Below the pieces are notes generated by a model. The model was not told the origin of the DNA. It saw nothing but the letters and a program-made list of their open reading frames with translations, and searched no databases. Positions 7,346 through 16,253 of a DNA stretch of 28,122 nt are shown in pieces. Source of the DNA: an uncultured Clostridia bacterium (GTDB lineage: Bacteria; Bacillota; Clostridia; Oscillospirales; Oscillospiraceae). Every line of letters begins with the position of its first letter. Within the stretch, counting starts at the first letter, position 1. The stretch is taken from positions 1-28,122 of the forward strand of contig CAMWSZ010000003.1 of the NCBI GenBank assembly GCA_947177005.1, given 5' to 3'. Made by a program: the position numbers and the translations under genes.

Positions 7346-9173
7346 GCCAGCACTCCCCCCCTTCTACAACATTCGCCCCGCAGCCGCTGCACCGGGTCCG
7401 GCAGTCGGGCGTAGTAATGGACTGATACGCCAGTTCCCGCTGGCGCCACAAATACGCATCGGAGACATGACAGGAAATCATACTCCAGGGTAAAATTTCG
7501 TCCCGGGTACGGGCACGGTTGGCATAAAACGCCGGGTCCAACCCGCACGCGGCAAAGGCGTCCAGCCAGCGGCGCAAATCGAAGCAGTCGGACCAGGCGT
7601 CCAGCTTTGCGCCCCTGCGGAAAGCGGCCTCCAGAACGCGCCCCAAACGGCGGTCCCCCCGGGCCAGGACCGCTTCCAAAAAGCTGGTGTCGCCGTCGTG
7701 CCAGTTGTAGGTTACGGCCTTGGCAGTAATGGCCTGCCGCAGCAGTTTGACCCGCCGTTCGTATTCCTCCATTGTGATCTGCGGTTCCCATTGAAAAGCC
7801 GTAAACGGTTTCGGAACGAACCAGGAGGTTGACACCGTAATCCGCACGCCCCGGTTTTTGTTGGACGCATACTCCCGCCAGGTGTGTACGGCATGGTTCG
7901 CCATCTCCGCAATCCCCAGCACGTCCTCATCCGTTTCCGTGGGCAGGCCCAGCATAAAGTACAGCTTGACCGCGCTCCAGCCGCCGGAAAATGCTGTTTT
8001 CAGACTCTCCGTCAAATCGTCTTCGGTGACGTTTTTATTAATTGCATCCCGCAAACGCTGGGTCCCGGCCTCCGGCGCGAAGGTCAGACCGGCCTTGCGG
8101 CCCCGCTGGAGACGCTGCATCAGCTCCATTGAAAAATTGTCCGCACGCAGGGACGGCAGGCTGAGATTGACGTGATGCTGTTCGCAAAATTCCTGCAAGC
8201 CGTCGCACAGTCCCACCAGTTCGGGATAATCACTGGTAGAAAGGGAGCTGAGGGTCATCTCCTGATAACCGGAGTCCCGGATGGCCTCCTGTCCGTACCG
8301 CACCAATTGGTCCTTACTGCGGCAGCGGACCGGACGGTACACATACCCCGCCTGACAGAACCGGCAGCCCCGGATACAGCCCCGGAATACCTCCAGCGTC
8401 ACGCGGTCATGGACGATTTCCGTAGAGGGCACAATCGTCTTTATGGGGTAGTAGGACTTGTCCATATCGTGGACAACCCGCTTGACGGCCTTTTCCGGCG
8501 CACCGTCCTGTGGGACAATGGCGCTGATTGTGCCGTCCTCGTGATAGCTCACCGTATACAAAGAAGGGACATAAACCCCTTGGATTTGCGCTGCGGCGCG
8601 GAGAAATCTCTGTTTCTCCCATTTTTCCGCCTTTGCACGGCGGTATAATTCGATGACCTCCGGCAGCAGCTCCTCCCCCTCACCAATCAGCGCCAGATCA
8701 ATAAAATCCGCCACAGGTTCCGCGTTGTACATCGCTGTACCTCCCGCCACCACCAGCGGCGTGAGGGCGGTACGCTGTTCGCTGTGCAGAGGCAGTCCGC
8801 TCAGGTCCAGCATGTTCAGCATAGCGGTATAGGCCATCTCGTAGCCTATGGAAAAACCGATTATATCAAAATCCCGTACCGGGTCGCCGGATTCCAGTGC
8901 GTACAGCGGGATATCCGCCCTGCGCATCTCCTCCTCCATATCGGTCCAGGGAGCAAAGGCCCGTTCACACCAGACGCCGGACATCCCGTTCATCACACCG
9001 TACAGAATCCGGAAGCCCAGATTTGACATGCCGATTTCATAGGTGTCCGGAAAACAGAAAGCAAAACGGATATCAACGTCCCGCTTGTCCTTCATCACCG
9101 CGTTGTACTCCCCGCCCACATAGCGGGCAGGTTTCTGCACACGGGGGAGAATTCGTTCCAATTTTTTATACAC
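7338..9173 (-). CDS. TIGR03960-family B12-binding/radical SAM protein
   Basis: The 611-aa product has an N-terminal Rossmann-like region that resembles the B12-binding fold (about 20-200) and a radical-SAM core with the 4Fe-4S/SAM motif C266-x3-C270-x2-C273 in GCIRGCRFCQAGY. It starts with GTG at 9173 behind CAAAGGAG. The C-terminus carries a Cys-rich stretch (CRTRCSGCGAN) that could bind a further cluster or zinc. It is in an operon with DUF4364 upstream and DUF2344 downstream. The reaction is not established for this family; the partnership with DUF2344 is the main clue. Confidence 0.9.
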   Translation of the reverse strand: MYKKLERILPRVQKPARYVGGEYNAVMKDKRDVDIRFAFCFPDTYEIGMSNLGFRILYGVMNGMSGVWCERAFAPWTDMEEEMRRADIPLYALESGDPVRDFDIIGFSIGYEMAYTAMLNMLDLSGLPLHSEQRTALTPLVVAGGTAMYNAEPVADFIDLALIGEGEELLPEVIELYRRAKAEKWEKQRFLRAAAQIQGVYVPSLYTVSYHEDGTISAIVPQDGAPEKAVKRVVHDMDKSYYPIKTIVPSTEIVHDRVTLEVFRGCIRGCRFCQAGYVYRPVRCRSKDQLVRYGQEAIRDSGYQEMTLSSLSTSDYPELVGLCDGLQEFCEQHHVNLSLPSLRADNFSMELMQRLQRGRKAGLTFAPEAGTQRLRDAINKNVTEDDLTESLKTAFSGGWSAVKLYFMLGLPTETDEDVLGIAEMANHAVHTWREYASNKNRGVRITVSTSWFVPKPFTAFQWEPQITMEEYERRVKLLRQAITAKAVTYNWHDGDTSFLEAVLARGDRRLGRVLEAAFRRGAKLDAWSDCFDLRRWLDAFAACGLDPAFYANRARTRDEILPWSMISCHVSDAYLWRQRELAYQSITTPDCRTRCSGCGANVVEGGECWHG

Positions 9174-9223
9174 AGCGTATCTCCTTTGAAAATTAATACA
9201 AATTGTGACAGTTTTCCCCGCGC

Positions 9224-9754
9224 TCAGCCGTTCCCCTCGTACAGAAGGGCCAGTATCTTGGCGTAGATATCCTCCGCGTCCGCACGAAAACGGTCCTGCA
9301 TCTGCGCCGCCAGTTCCCGGCGTGTCACCAGCAGGCGCAGCTCCATAAGGTTGTCCAGCTCGTCGCTGAGGGAGAGGGCAACAGTATAACCGCCTGTCTC
9401 GCGCTCCTCTATACCGGCCCCAATCAAGGCTTTCCGCTTGATCTGCTCATTGCAGGCAATCAGCTTCTGCTCCGCCTGCGCCCGGACGGTATAGGGCAGA
9501 CTGCTCTCCGTAGCCGCGGCATTGTGGCGGCCCTTGTCCGTTATGCCGTATAAGCCCTCTTCATCCCGCGCCAGGTGGCCGGTCCGCACCAGATCGGCAA
9601 GGCATTCGGAAAAATTGAAGTAATCCACCCCATTGTCACACATGCTCATCTCTTGCAGGACCTCAAAGGGAACAGGTCCTATGGTTCTGGCGGCAATATA
9701 TAGAATAAGGCACTTGATCTCCAGACTGTCATTGATGAAGCTAAAATCAGACAT
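9224..9754 (-). CDS. DUF4364 family protein, probable winged-helix regulator
   Basis: The 176-aa product begins MSDFSFINDSLEIKCLILYI, the characteristic DUF4364 opening, and continues with a winged-helix-like segment (about 15-85, ending in a LYGITDKGR wing) and a C-terminal part rich in polar strands and helices. The open frame extends nine codons upstream, but the ATG at 9754 has GGGAGGTG at a good distance. DUF4364 is common in Clostridia and is thought from fold to bind DNA; its targets are not known to me. It heads the radical-SAM operon and may regulate it. Confidence 0.85.
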   Translation of the reverse strand: MSDFSFINDSLEIKCLILYIAARTIGPVPFEVLQEMSMCDNGVDYFNFSECLADLVRTGHLARDEEGLYGITDKGRHNAAATESSLPYTVRAQAEQKLIACNEQIKRKALIGAGIEERETGGYTVALSLSDELDNLMELRLLVTRRELAAQMQDRFRADAEDIYAKILALLYEGNG

Positions 9755-9789
9755 GCCGCTGCACCTCCCACAGATTATCACTGTTTCCT

Positions 9790-9818
9790 ATTATATCTGT
9801 TTTCCGCAAATTTGTACA
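9790..9818 (-). promoter_or_regulatory. Sigma-A promoter of the DUF4364-radical SAM operon
   Basis: On the minus strand TGTACA (9818-9813) and TATAAT (9795-9790) are spaced by 17 bases, about 35 bases before the DUF4364 start codon. Confidence 0.7.
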
Positions 9819-9835
9819 GGCTGAATTTATAAAAG

Positions 9836-9860
9836 CAGGGGAACCGTACCGGTCCCCCTG
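9836..9860 (-). terminator. Terminator of the activase genes
   Basis: On the minus strand, CAGGGG-ACCG pairs with CGGT-CCCCTG (9860-9836, 11 pairs with one mismatch, three-base loop) and is followed by CTTTTAT. It lies just after the stop of the gene ending at 9865. Confidence 0.7.
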
Positions 9861-9864
9861 TTCG

Positions 9865-11172
9865 TTATACGGCTTTCGGAATGATCTGCGCGGCGGACTG
9901 CCGCGGGAAAACAGGCGTCTCCTGCAATTTCTGCCGGGCGTTGGCCAGCATCAGCTTCAGACGGTTCTCCTGATTGACGCGGGTTGCACCGGCGTCATAG
10001 TCAATGGCGACGATATTGATATCCGGATTTTGGGCCTTGATAGGCTTCATCATACCCTTGCCGCAGATATGGTTGGGCAGGCATCCGAAGGGCTGTGTGC
10101 AGACGATGTTGCTGACGCCCTTGTCGGCCAGCTCCAGCATTTCCGCCGTCAGCAGCCAGCCCTCGCCCATTTTGACGCCCATGCTGATTGTCCCCTGTAC
10201 CAGCGCGACGGTATGGGTAAACAGCGTAGGCGGGGAAAATTTCCCGTGGGCGGCAACGGTTTCGATCAGATCCCGCTCCTTGTCCAGCAGGAATTTGTAG
10301 GCGGCCCGGTACAGCAGCTGCGTTTTTTTCTGCAAGCCGTACAGCTTGTTGTCCAGCATGTTGTTGTACACGCAGTACAGGCAGAAATCCAGCAGTCCGG
10401 GGATCACCACTTCCGCGCCCTCGTCCACCAGGAACTGCTCTAAATTATTATTGCCCAGGGGGGAATACTTCACATAGATCTCCCCCACAACGCCCACCAT
10501 TACTTTTTCCGATTTCCGCGCCGGAATGGCGGCAAAGCTGTCCAGAATACGCCGGTAGTTGGCCAGTACCCGCCTGTATTTACAGCCGCCGCTGCTCATT
10601 TCCCGTGCCAGACGCTCTGTCCACCGGCCGGCCAGCTTCTGCGCACTGCCCTTCTCCAGCTCATAGGGCTTGCACTGGTTGACCAGGCTCATCAGCAGGT
10701 CTCCGTAGAGCACGCCGTACATCATTTTTTGCAGCACTGGCAGCGTGAGCCGGAATCCGGGGTGTTTTTCCAGCCCGGTCATGCTCAGCGAGATTACCGG
10801 CACATGTCCCAGCCCCGCTTTCTCCAATGCTTTCCGCAGCAGGTGGATATAGTTCGACGCACGGCATCCGCCGCCGGTCTGGAACAGAATCAGCGCCACT
10901 TTATCCGGGTCATATTTACCGCTTTGCAGGGCGTCGATAAACTGCCCGATGACCAGGATCGCGGGATAACACGTATCGTTATGTACGTATTTCAGGCCCG
11001 TTTCTGCAATTTGCGGGCCGCTGGTCTCCAGCAGCTCGACCTTGTACCCCTCCTTCTCCATAACCTTGCCGATGATTTTGAAGTGCATAGGCAGCATATT
11101 GGGCACTAAAATTGTGTGGGTTTCCTTCATTTCTTTCGTGAAGACGACATAGCCTTTTTCTCTGTCCGTCAT
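9865..11172 (-). CDS. C-terminal half of a 2-hydroxyacyl-CoA dehydratase activase-type protein (separate gene)
   Basis: The 435-aa product matches the C-terminal part of the ~1,400-aa clostridial 'CoA-substrate-specific enzyme activase' proteins: it opens near VVFTKEMKETHTILVPNMLP, has a Cys-containing HNDTCYPA segment, QTGGGCRASNY, and ends with the conserved QPFGCLPNHICGKGMMKPIK region followed by IVAIDYDAG. These cysteines could hold an iron-sulphur cluster. It lies in the same frame as the 977-aa gene upstream and is separated from it by a single TGA plus two codons. The ATG at 11172 has AAAGGGGTG 11 bases upstream. It probably works with the upstream product in ATP-driven low-potential electron transfer, but the acceptor is unknown. 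Confidence 0.85.
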   Translation of the reverse strand: MTDREKGYVVFTKEMKETHTILVPNMLPMHFKIIGKVMEKEGYKVELLETSGPQIAETGLKYVHNDTCYPAILVIGQFIDALQSGKYDPDKVALILFQTGGGCRASNYIHLLRKALEKAGLGHVPVISLSMTGLEKHPGFRLTLPVLQKMMYGVLYGDLLMSLVNQCKPYELEKGSAQKLAGRWTERLAREMSSGGCKYRRVLANYRRILDSFAAIPARKSEKVMVGVVGEIYVKYSPLGNNNLEQFLVDEGAEVVIPGLLDFCLYCVYNNMLDNKLYGLQKKTQLLYRAAYKFLLDKERDLIETVAAHGKFSPPTLFTHTVALVQGTISMGVKMGEGWLLTAEMLELADKGVSNIVCTQPFGCLPNHICGKGMMKPIKAQNPDINIVAIDYDAGATRVNQENRLKLMLANARQKLQETPVFPRQSAAQIIPKAV

Positions 11173-11178
11173 TTCCCC

Positions 11179-14112
11179 TCACACCCCTTTCTCTTCCAGA
11201 GCGCCAATCAGGCTCCGCAGCCGGATTTTAACCGCGCCCAGATTGGTGATCTCATCAATTTTGATCTGTGTGTACAGCTTTCCGGCGTCCTCCAGAATAC
11301 GCCGCACCTCGTCGGTGGTAATGGCGTCCACGCCGCAGCCGAAGCTCACCAGCTGCACCAGCTGTACGTCCGGATGTTCACAGGCATAGCGGGCCGCACG
11401 GTAGAGGCGGGCGTGATAGGTCCACTGGTTCAGCACATGCACCGGCACAGGGTCCGCCAAATGGCACACGCTGTCCTCGCTGACCACCACGAATCCCAGA
11501 GAGGATGCCAGTTTGTCGATGCCGTGTCCGATCTCCGGGTCAATATGATAGGGGCGTCCGGCCAGAATCATGATCCGTTTTCCGTGCCTGCGCGCCCAGG
11601 CCACCGCCTGCTCTCCATGCTTCCGCACTGCCAGCATATGCGCCTCGTAGGCGGAAAAGGCATAATCCACCGCTTTCCGGACATCCTTTTTCCCGATGTC
11701 CGGGAAAACCGGCGTCAGGCAGGCAAAAAGCTCCTTTGACAGTTCCCTTTTATTGTTGATATTCAGGAACGGATACAGAAAATAGGTCTGCTCCAGGTCG
11801 TCCATATTGCCGTGGAGCAGCTCGGAATAATAGGCCACAACCGGGCAATTATAATGGTTGTCGCCCTCCCGCTCATCCACGTTGTAGGTCAGGCAGGGAT
11901 AAAAAATAGCGTCCACATTTTTCTCCAGCAGCAGCTCCATATGGCCGTGCATAATTTTCGCCGGATAGCAGGCGGTGTCCGACGGAATGGAGAACTGTCC
12001 TTTTTCGTAAATTCTCCGGCTGGAGAAACCGGATACCTCCACCCGGAAGCCCAAACGGGTAAAAAATGCGTGCCACAGCGGCAGCAGCTCGTACATTCCC
12101 AGAGCCAGCGGCAGTCCGATGACGCCCCGCACTTCTGCGCCGGACTCCAGCGCTCCCAGCGTATCCCGTTTCCAGGCGTACAGATTGGGCAGTTCTTTTG
12201 CCGCGGCCTGTCCCAGCCCCTTCTGGCACTGGTTCCCCGAGATGAATTTTTTGCTGCCGCCGAAGCTGTTGACCGTCAGGCGGCAGTGGTTGGTGCAGCC
12301 CTGACAGGTGGCGGCCTTTGCCGTATGGACGAAATTTTGCAGGGCTTTTTGCGAGATCAGTTTGCTCTCCCGCAAATCCATTGCGTACAGCGCGGCGCCG
12401 TAAGCGCCCATTAGTCCGGCAATGGCGGGACGGATCACATCTTTGCCCAGTTCCATTTCAAAGGCCCGCAGCACGGCGTCATTATAGAACGTGCCGCCCT
12501 GAACCACCACATGCTCACCCAGCTCGCTGGCGCTCCCCGCACGGATGACCTTGTAAATGGCGTTTTTCACCACGCTGACCGACAGTCCGGCGGAGATGTC
12601 CTCCACGGTCGCACCGTCCTTCTGGGACTGTTTAACGGAGGAGTTCATAAACACGGTACACCGGCTTCCCAGATTGACAGGCGCGGTACTGTGCAGGCCC
12701 TTTTCCGCGAACTCCGCCACGCCGCAGCCCATGGAACGGGCAAAGGTCTCGATAAACGAACCGCACCCGGACGAACACGCCTCGTTCAGCATAATGGAGT
12801 CAATCGCCCCGTTTTTGATCTTGAAGCACTTGATATCCTGTCCGCCGATATCCAGAATAAAGTCCACCTGCGGGCAGAAATATTTTGCGGCGGTATAGTG
12901 GGCAATGGTCTCCACCACGCCGCGGTCCACGCCGAAAGCGGCTTTAATCAGCTCCTCGCCGTACCCCGTCACGGCGCTGCCGCAAATGGTCACGCGGTCC
13001 CCGCACTGCCGGTAGATTTTTTCCAACTGTTCCCGGACAATTTCCACCGGGTCGCCGCGGTTGGAGCTGTAATAGGTGTACAACAGCTTTTTGTCCTCGC
13101 TGAGCAGGACAACTTTTGTTGTGGTACTGCCGCAGTCGATGCCCAGCCATGCGCGTCCGGTGTAGTCCGCCAGTTCCTGCGCCGCGACTCCCGCGGCGGC
13201 GTGCCGTGCGCGGAACCCCTCGTACTCCGCCTCCGACGCAAACAGCGGCGGCAGCAGATTCGCCTCCGAGCGTGTCCCGGCGCTGTTCTCCAGTTTTTCC
13301 GTCAGCGCCTCTATCGTGTAGACACCGCCGGAGCTCTCCGCATACAGCGCCGCGCCCATTGCTACGGCAAAGCGTCCGTACTCGGGGAAAACGGCGTTTT
13401 CGTCCGGCAGTTTGAGCGTCTCCTGAAACCGTATGCGCAGTCCTTTACAATAGTACAGCGGTCCACCCAGAAAAAGCACCTTGCCGGTAATGCGCCGTCC
13501 CTGCGCCAATCCCGCAATGGTCTGGTTGACCACCGCCTGATAAATACTGGCGGCCACATCCGCGTGCTTCGCGCCCTGATTGAGCAGGGGCTGTACGTCG
13601 GTTTTCGCAAACACGCCGCACCGTGACGCAATGGGATACAGCCGGGTGCTCTGCAAGCTCAGCGCATCCAGTTCATCCGCCGTCACATCCAGCAGCATCG
13701 CCATTTGGTCAATAAACGCGCCTGTTCCCCCGGCGCAGCTTCCGTTCATGCGCTCATCGATTCCGCCGTCGAAAAAAATGATTTTGGCATCCTCGCCGCC
13801 CAGCTCGATCACCGCCGACGCATCCGGCTGCAAACGCTTCACCACTTCCGCGGTGGCAAAGACCTCCTGCACAAAGGGCACGCCGGCATTCTGGGCCAGT
13901 CCCAGACCGGCGGAGCCGGAGACAGCGGCAGTAAATGTCCGGTCTCCCACCTGCGCGGCGGCCTCCTTCAGCAGCTCCAGCGTCTTCTGACGCACCTGTG
14001 AAAAATGCCTCTGATATTTTTCAAATATGATTTTTCTGTCCTCGACAACCACCACTTTGGCCGTCGTAGACCCGATGTCGATGCCGAGAGACAACCTGCT
14101 CTGTTCCTTCAT
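11179..14112 (-). CDS. Acyl-CoA dehydratase activase-type protein: two BcrA/BadF ATPase domains plus DUF2229
   Basis: The 977-aa product has two tandem ASKHA ATPase domains of the BadF/BadG/BcrA/BcrD type. The first begins GIDIGSTTAKVVV and carries NGSCAGGTGAFIDQMA; the second begins LGIDCGSTTTKVVL and carries NEACSSGCGSFIETFA. The cysteines in these motifs bind a bridging 4Fe-4S cluster in the characterised HgdC activase. A DUF2229 region follows with a Cys cluster (ATCQGCTNHCRLTV). Characterised activases use ATP to inject an electron into a 2-hydroxyacyl-CoA dehydratase or benzoyl-CoA reductase; for these large fused proteins the partner is unknown. The start is ATG 14112 behind GGAG; the frame is open four codons further. 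The usual C-terminal third is the next gene. Confidence 0.88.
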   Translation of the reverse strand: MKEQSRLSLGIDIGSTTAKVVVVEDRKIIFEKYQRHFSQVRQKTLELLKEAAAQVGDRTFTAAVSGSAGLGLAQNAGVPFVQEVFATAEVVKRLQPDASAVIELGGEDAKIIFFDGGIDERMNGSCAGGTGAFIDQMAMLLDVTADELDALSLQSTRLYPIASRCGVFAKTDVQPLLNQGAKHADVAASIYQAVVNQTIAGLAQGRRITGKVLFLGGPLYYCKGLRIRFQETLKLPDENAVFPEYGRFAVAMGAALYAESSGGVYTIEALTEKLENSAGTRSEANLLPPLFASEAEYEGFRARHAAAGVAAQELADYTGRAWLGIDCGSTTTKVVLLSEDKKLLYTYYSSNRGDPVEIVREQLEKIYRQCGDRVTICGSAVTGYGEELIKAAFGVDRGVVETIAHYTAAKYFCPQVDFILDIGGQDIKCFKIKNGAIDSIMLNEACSSGCGSFIETFARSMGCGVAEFAEKGLHSTAPVNLGSRCTVFMNSSVKQSQKDGATVEDISAGLSVSVVKNAIYKVIRAGSASELGEHVVVQGGTFYNDAVLRAFEMELGKDVIRPAIAGLMGAYGAALYAMDLRESKLISQKALQNFVHTAKAATCQGCTNHCRLTVNSFGGSKKFISGNQCQKGLGQAAAKELPNLYAWKRDTLGALESGAEVRGVIGLPLALGMYELLPLWHAFFTRLGFRVEVSGFSSRRIYEKGQFSIPSDTACYPAKIMHGHMELLLEKNVDAIFYPCLTYNVDEREGDNHYNCPVVAYYSELLHGNMDDLEQTYFLYPFLNINNKRELSKELFACLTPVFPDIGKKDVRKAVDYAFSAYEAHMLAVRKHGEQAVAWARRHGKRIMILAGRPYHIDPEIGHGIDKLASSLGFVVVSEDSVCHLADPVPVHVLNQWTYHARLYRAARYACEHPDVQLVQLVSFGCGVDAITTDEVRRILEDAGKLYTQIKIDEITNLGAVKIRLRSLIGALEEKGV

Positions 14113-14166
14113 GTCACACTCCAATATCCAAAACTGTTACTTTGCGCATCCCGCAATTTCTCTGGA

Positions 14167-14195
14167 ATTATAGCATAAAACCGCTTAAATGTTTA
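14167..14195 (-). promoter_or_regulatory. Probable promoter of the activase genes
   Basis: On the minus strand TAAACA (14195-14190) and a perfect TATAAT (14172-14167) are spaced by 17 bases, about 55 bases before the start codon. The rest of 14196-14268 is AT-rich with no gene. Confidence 0.6.
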
Positions 14196-14268
14196 TGGCT
14201 AATCTGTAAAAGAACTGTTAAGGATTATTTTGCAAATTGGTCAAAAATCTGACAATATCACCAGAAAA

Positions 14269-14302
14269 CGGACTGTCTGCGCGTCAACTCGCAGACAGTC
14301 CG
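14269..14302 (-). terminator. Strong intrinsic terminator of the EFR1 gene
   Basis: A perfect 12-bp inverted repeat (14269-14280 with 14291-14302; one more G-C pair possible) is followed on the minus strand by TTTTCT. It lies 22 bases after the stop codon of the gene ending at 14324. Confidence 0.8.
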
Positions 14303-14323
14303 CTGAAAGGCCGGGATAACTTT

Positions 14324-15091
14324 TCAGGGCTCCACCCTGGGATTATAGTACCGTCCGTTGTCCTCGGAGGCGTGTTTCCAGCGGATGGCCTGAGTAGGAC
14401 ACCGGTGCAGGCAGCCCAGACACATGACGCAGTGGGGCTTGGTCCACTCCGGCGTACCGCCGAACAGCGTGATCGCGCCGCAGGCGCAGATCTCCTGGCA
14501 CAGCCCGCACTTGATGCACTCCTCCGTCACCACAAACGGCTTTGTAGAGCGGCCGTGCGCGTACACGGGATAGGCGGCGGCGGTGCGGACGCCGGGGGCC
14601 ATACCGGCGCAGCGGTTGTAATCGCCGATGCCCATTGCGCGAATGGCACGGGCCGCGTCGTCAATGTACTCCTCCGCCTGGTCCAACTGTTCGTTAATGG
14701 TTTCCTCCCCGGGGATCTTAAACATAGGGATATAGTTGTCCACCATTGGGATGCCGAACTGGGCGGATAAGGTGATGCCCTTCCGCTTGAGCAGCTTTGC
14801 CATTTGGCCTGCCGCGTCGCCGGTGGTCTCGCCGCAGGTGAGGACCAGATACACATATTGATCGGAATAGCCGGTCAGGTGGAGTTTTTCCAGAAAAAAC
14901 GAGACAATACTGGGCAGTCCCTGAAAATACACCGGCACCACAAAGCCGATCCGGGTCTCACGGGATACGTCATACTGGTAGCTGCGGCTGCGCACGGCGT
15001 CCCGCAGGAAGACGGTGCGGTCGTCCGTGACGGAGGCGATGCGCTCGGCGGTATACTTGCTGTTGCCGGTGGCGGAAAAATAGAAAATCAT
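14324..15091 (-). CDS. EFR1-family flavodoxin/ferredoxin fusion protein
   Basis: A 255-aa cytosolic electron-transfer protein. The N-terminal half is flavodoxin-like, opening MIFYFSATGNSKYTAERIA with the FMN-phosphate loop SATGNS and continuing through FVVPVYFQGLP. The C-terminal half has two 4Fe-4S motifs of the 2x[CxxCxxCxxxC] type: CIKCGLCQEIC starting at C192 and CVMCLGCLHRCP about 30 residues later. This arrangement is the EFR1 family. A GAGAGGGG site precedes the ATG. It is likely monocistronic, with its own terminator. Whether it serves the neighbouring activase as electron donor is only a guess from proximity. Confidence 0.9.
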   Translation of the reverse strand: MIFYFSATGNSKYTAERIASVTDDRTVFLRDAVRSRSYQYDVSRETRIGFVVPVYFQGLPSIVSFFLEKLHLTGYSDQYVYLVLTCGETTGDAAGQMAKLLKRKGITLSAQFGIPMVDNYIPMFKIPGEETINEQLDQAEEYIDDAARAIRAMGIGDYNRCAGMAPGVRTAAAYPVYAHGRSTKPFVVTEECIKCGLCQEICACGAITLFGGTPEWTKPHCVMCLGCLHRCPTQAIRWKHASEDNGRYYNPRVEP

Positions 15092-15168
15092 AGGCGTTCC
15101 CCTCTCTATGGTATTGTGTGGCCTATCATACCACTATTTCTGCCGGATTGCCAGCAGTTCATAAAAAA

Positions 15169-16095
15169 TTAAGAATCCCAGAGATTTTCGGGATACTGTC
15201 CGGAGGCGGTCTTCTCCCGCAGCGCGTTCACCACAGAGGGTTTATCCTCCCGGTAGGTAACGCCGAACCATTTTTCCCCGCAGGTCAGGACCTTCACCTG
15301 CGCCTTTTTGCGCTCCAGCAGTTCGCTGACCAGCGAGGGCAGATAGAACTCCCCTTTTTCCGGGTTTTCCGATAAAATTCGCTCTAAAAAGCGTGGGAAC
15401 GCCTGCTCCGCCTCCTCCAGAAAGCTGTGCTGGAAGCCCCAGAAGTTCATGGACACGGGGGTGCCGCCGGACAGCGGCTGCCAGGACGCGCCGCCGTCCA
15501 CCGAGAAGCGGGCGTCCGCGCCGTCCTTTTCGATGCAGGTGCGCTCGACAATATCCCGCAGAAAGCCGCCGCCGTCCACCTCGCACACGCCCCGGGCCAC
15601 GCTGCCGTGCTCCGTTACGGTGTTGCCCAGACGGTAGCCCACCATTGCGTACTGATACGCCTCCTGCGTATCGGGGTGGCTGGAGAGATAGTCATAGATC
15701 ATGCGGAACGCCTCGGGACCATAGTAGTCGTCCGCGTTGATGACCGCGAAGGGACCGTTTACGGCGTTTCGTGCGGCCAGCACCGCGTGGGTGGTCCCCC
15801 AGGGCTTGACACGTCCGTCCGGAACGGCAAAGCCGGCGGGCAGATCGTCCAGGCTTTGGAAAGCGTAGCGGACTTGGACCCCGCGGCTGATGCGGTCCCC
15901 GACAGCCTGCCGGAAACCGGCTTCCATTTCTTTTTTGATGACGAATACAACGGTCTCAAATCCGGCGCGGCGGGCGTCGTAGATCGAATAGTCAATAATG
16001 CTCTGCCCATGTTCTCCGACAGCGTCCATTTGTTTCAGTCCGCCGTAACGGCTGCCCATTCCGGCAGCCAGAACAACTAAGACGGGTTTTTCCAT
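15169..16095 (-). CDS. Sugar-phosphate nucleotidyltransferase family protein
   Basis: The 308-aa product has the NTP-transferase Rossmann fold signature LAAGMGSRYGGLKQMDAVG near the N-terminus, where the Gly-rich loop and Arg/Lys bind the NTP, and NADDYYG near residue 120 for metal and nucleotide. Downstream segments (AYQYAMVGYRLGNTVTEHGS and WFGVTYREDKP) are typical of the family, which transfers an NMP to a sugar phosphate, for example for cell-surface polysaccharide precursors. The substrates cannot be told from sequence. It has its own promoter and a GGAGGAG ribosome-binding site. No glycan genes are adjacent. Confidence 0.87.
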   Translation of the reverse strand: MEKPVLVVLAAGMGSRYGGLKQMDAVGEHGQSIIDYSIYDARRAGFETVVFVIKKEMEAGFRQAVGDRISRGVQVRYAFQSLDDLPAGFAVPDGRVKPWGTTHAVLAARNAVNGPFAVINADDYYGPEAFRMIYDYLSSHPDTQEAYQYAMVGYRLGNTVTEHGSVARGVCEVDGGGFLRDIVERTCIEKDGADARFSVDGGASWQPLSGGTPVSMNFWGFQHSFLEEAEQAFPRFLERILSENPEKGEFYLPSLVSELLERKKAQVKVLTCGEKWFGVTYREDKPSVVNALREKTASGQYPENLWDS

Positions 16096-16119
16096 ACAGC
16101 AGCTCCTCCATTATGTATT

Positions 16120-16135
16120 CCGCCGTATACGGCGG
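16120..16135. repeat. Perfect 16-bp palindrome in the nucleotidyltransferase leader
   Basis: CCGCCGTATACGGCGG lies between the promoter (16159-16187) and the start codon (16095). It has no following T run on either strand, so it is more likely an operator or mRNA hairpin than a terminator. Confidence 0.5.
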
Positions 16136-16158
16136 CCGGTAAACCGGGATACAAGAGT

Positions 16159-16187
16159 AAGATACCACACTTGGGAAGAAATGTAAA
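16159..16187 (-). promoter_or_regulatory. Promoter of the nucleotidyltransferase gene
   Basis: On the minus strand TTTACA (16187-16182) and TATCTT (16164-16159) are spaced by 17 bases. Confidence 0.6.
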
Positions 16188-16195
16188 CCGAAAAT

Positions 16196-16243
16196 CCGGG
16201 AGCCGGAGGGCTGACAGGCAGGAAAAAGCCCTCCGGTTCCCGG
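16196..16243 (-). terminator. Terminator of spoVT
   Basis: Arms 16196-16211 and 16228-16243 (CCGGGAGCCGGAGGGC against GCCCTCCGGTTCCCGG, one wobble-type mismatch) form a long GC stem; on the minus strand ATTTTC follows. It lies 11 bases after the spoVT stop. Confidence 0.75.
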
Positions 16244-16253
16244 CGGAACGGAT

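Noticed and set aside
12511..13626. A 371-codon open frame antisense to the activase gene
   Set aside because: It is a shadow of the strongly supported minus-strand gene, caused by its codon composition, with no start signals and no recognisable motif.
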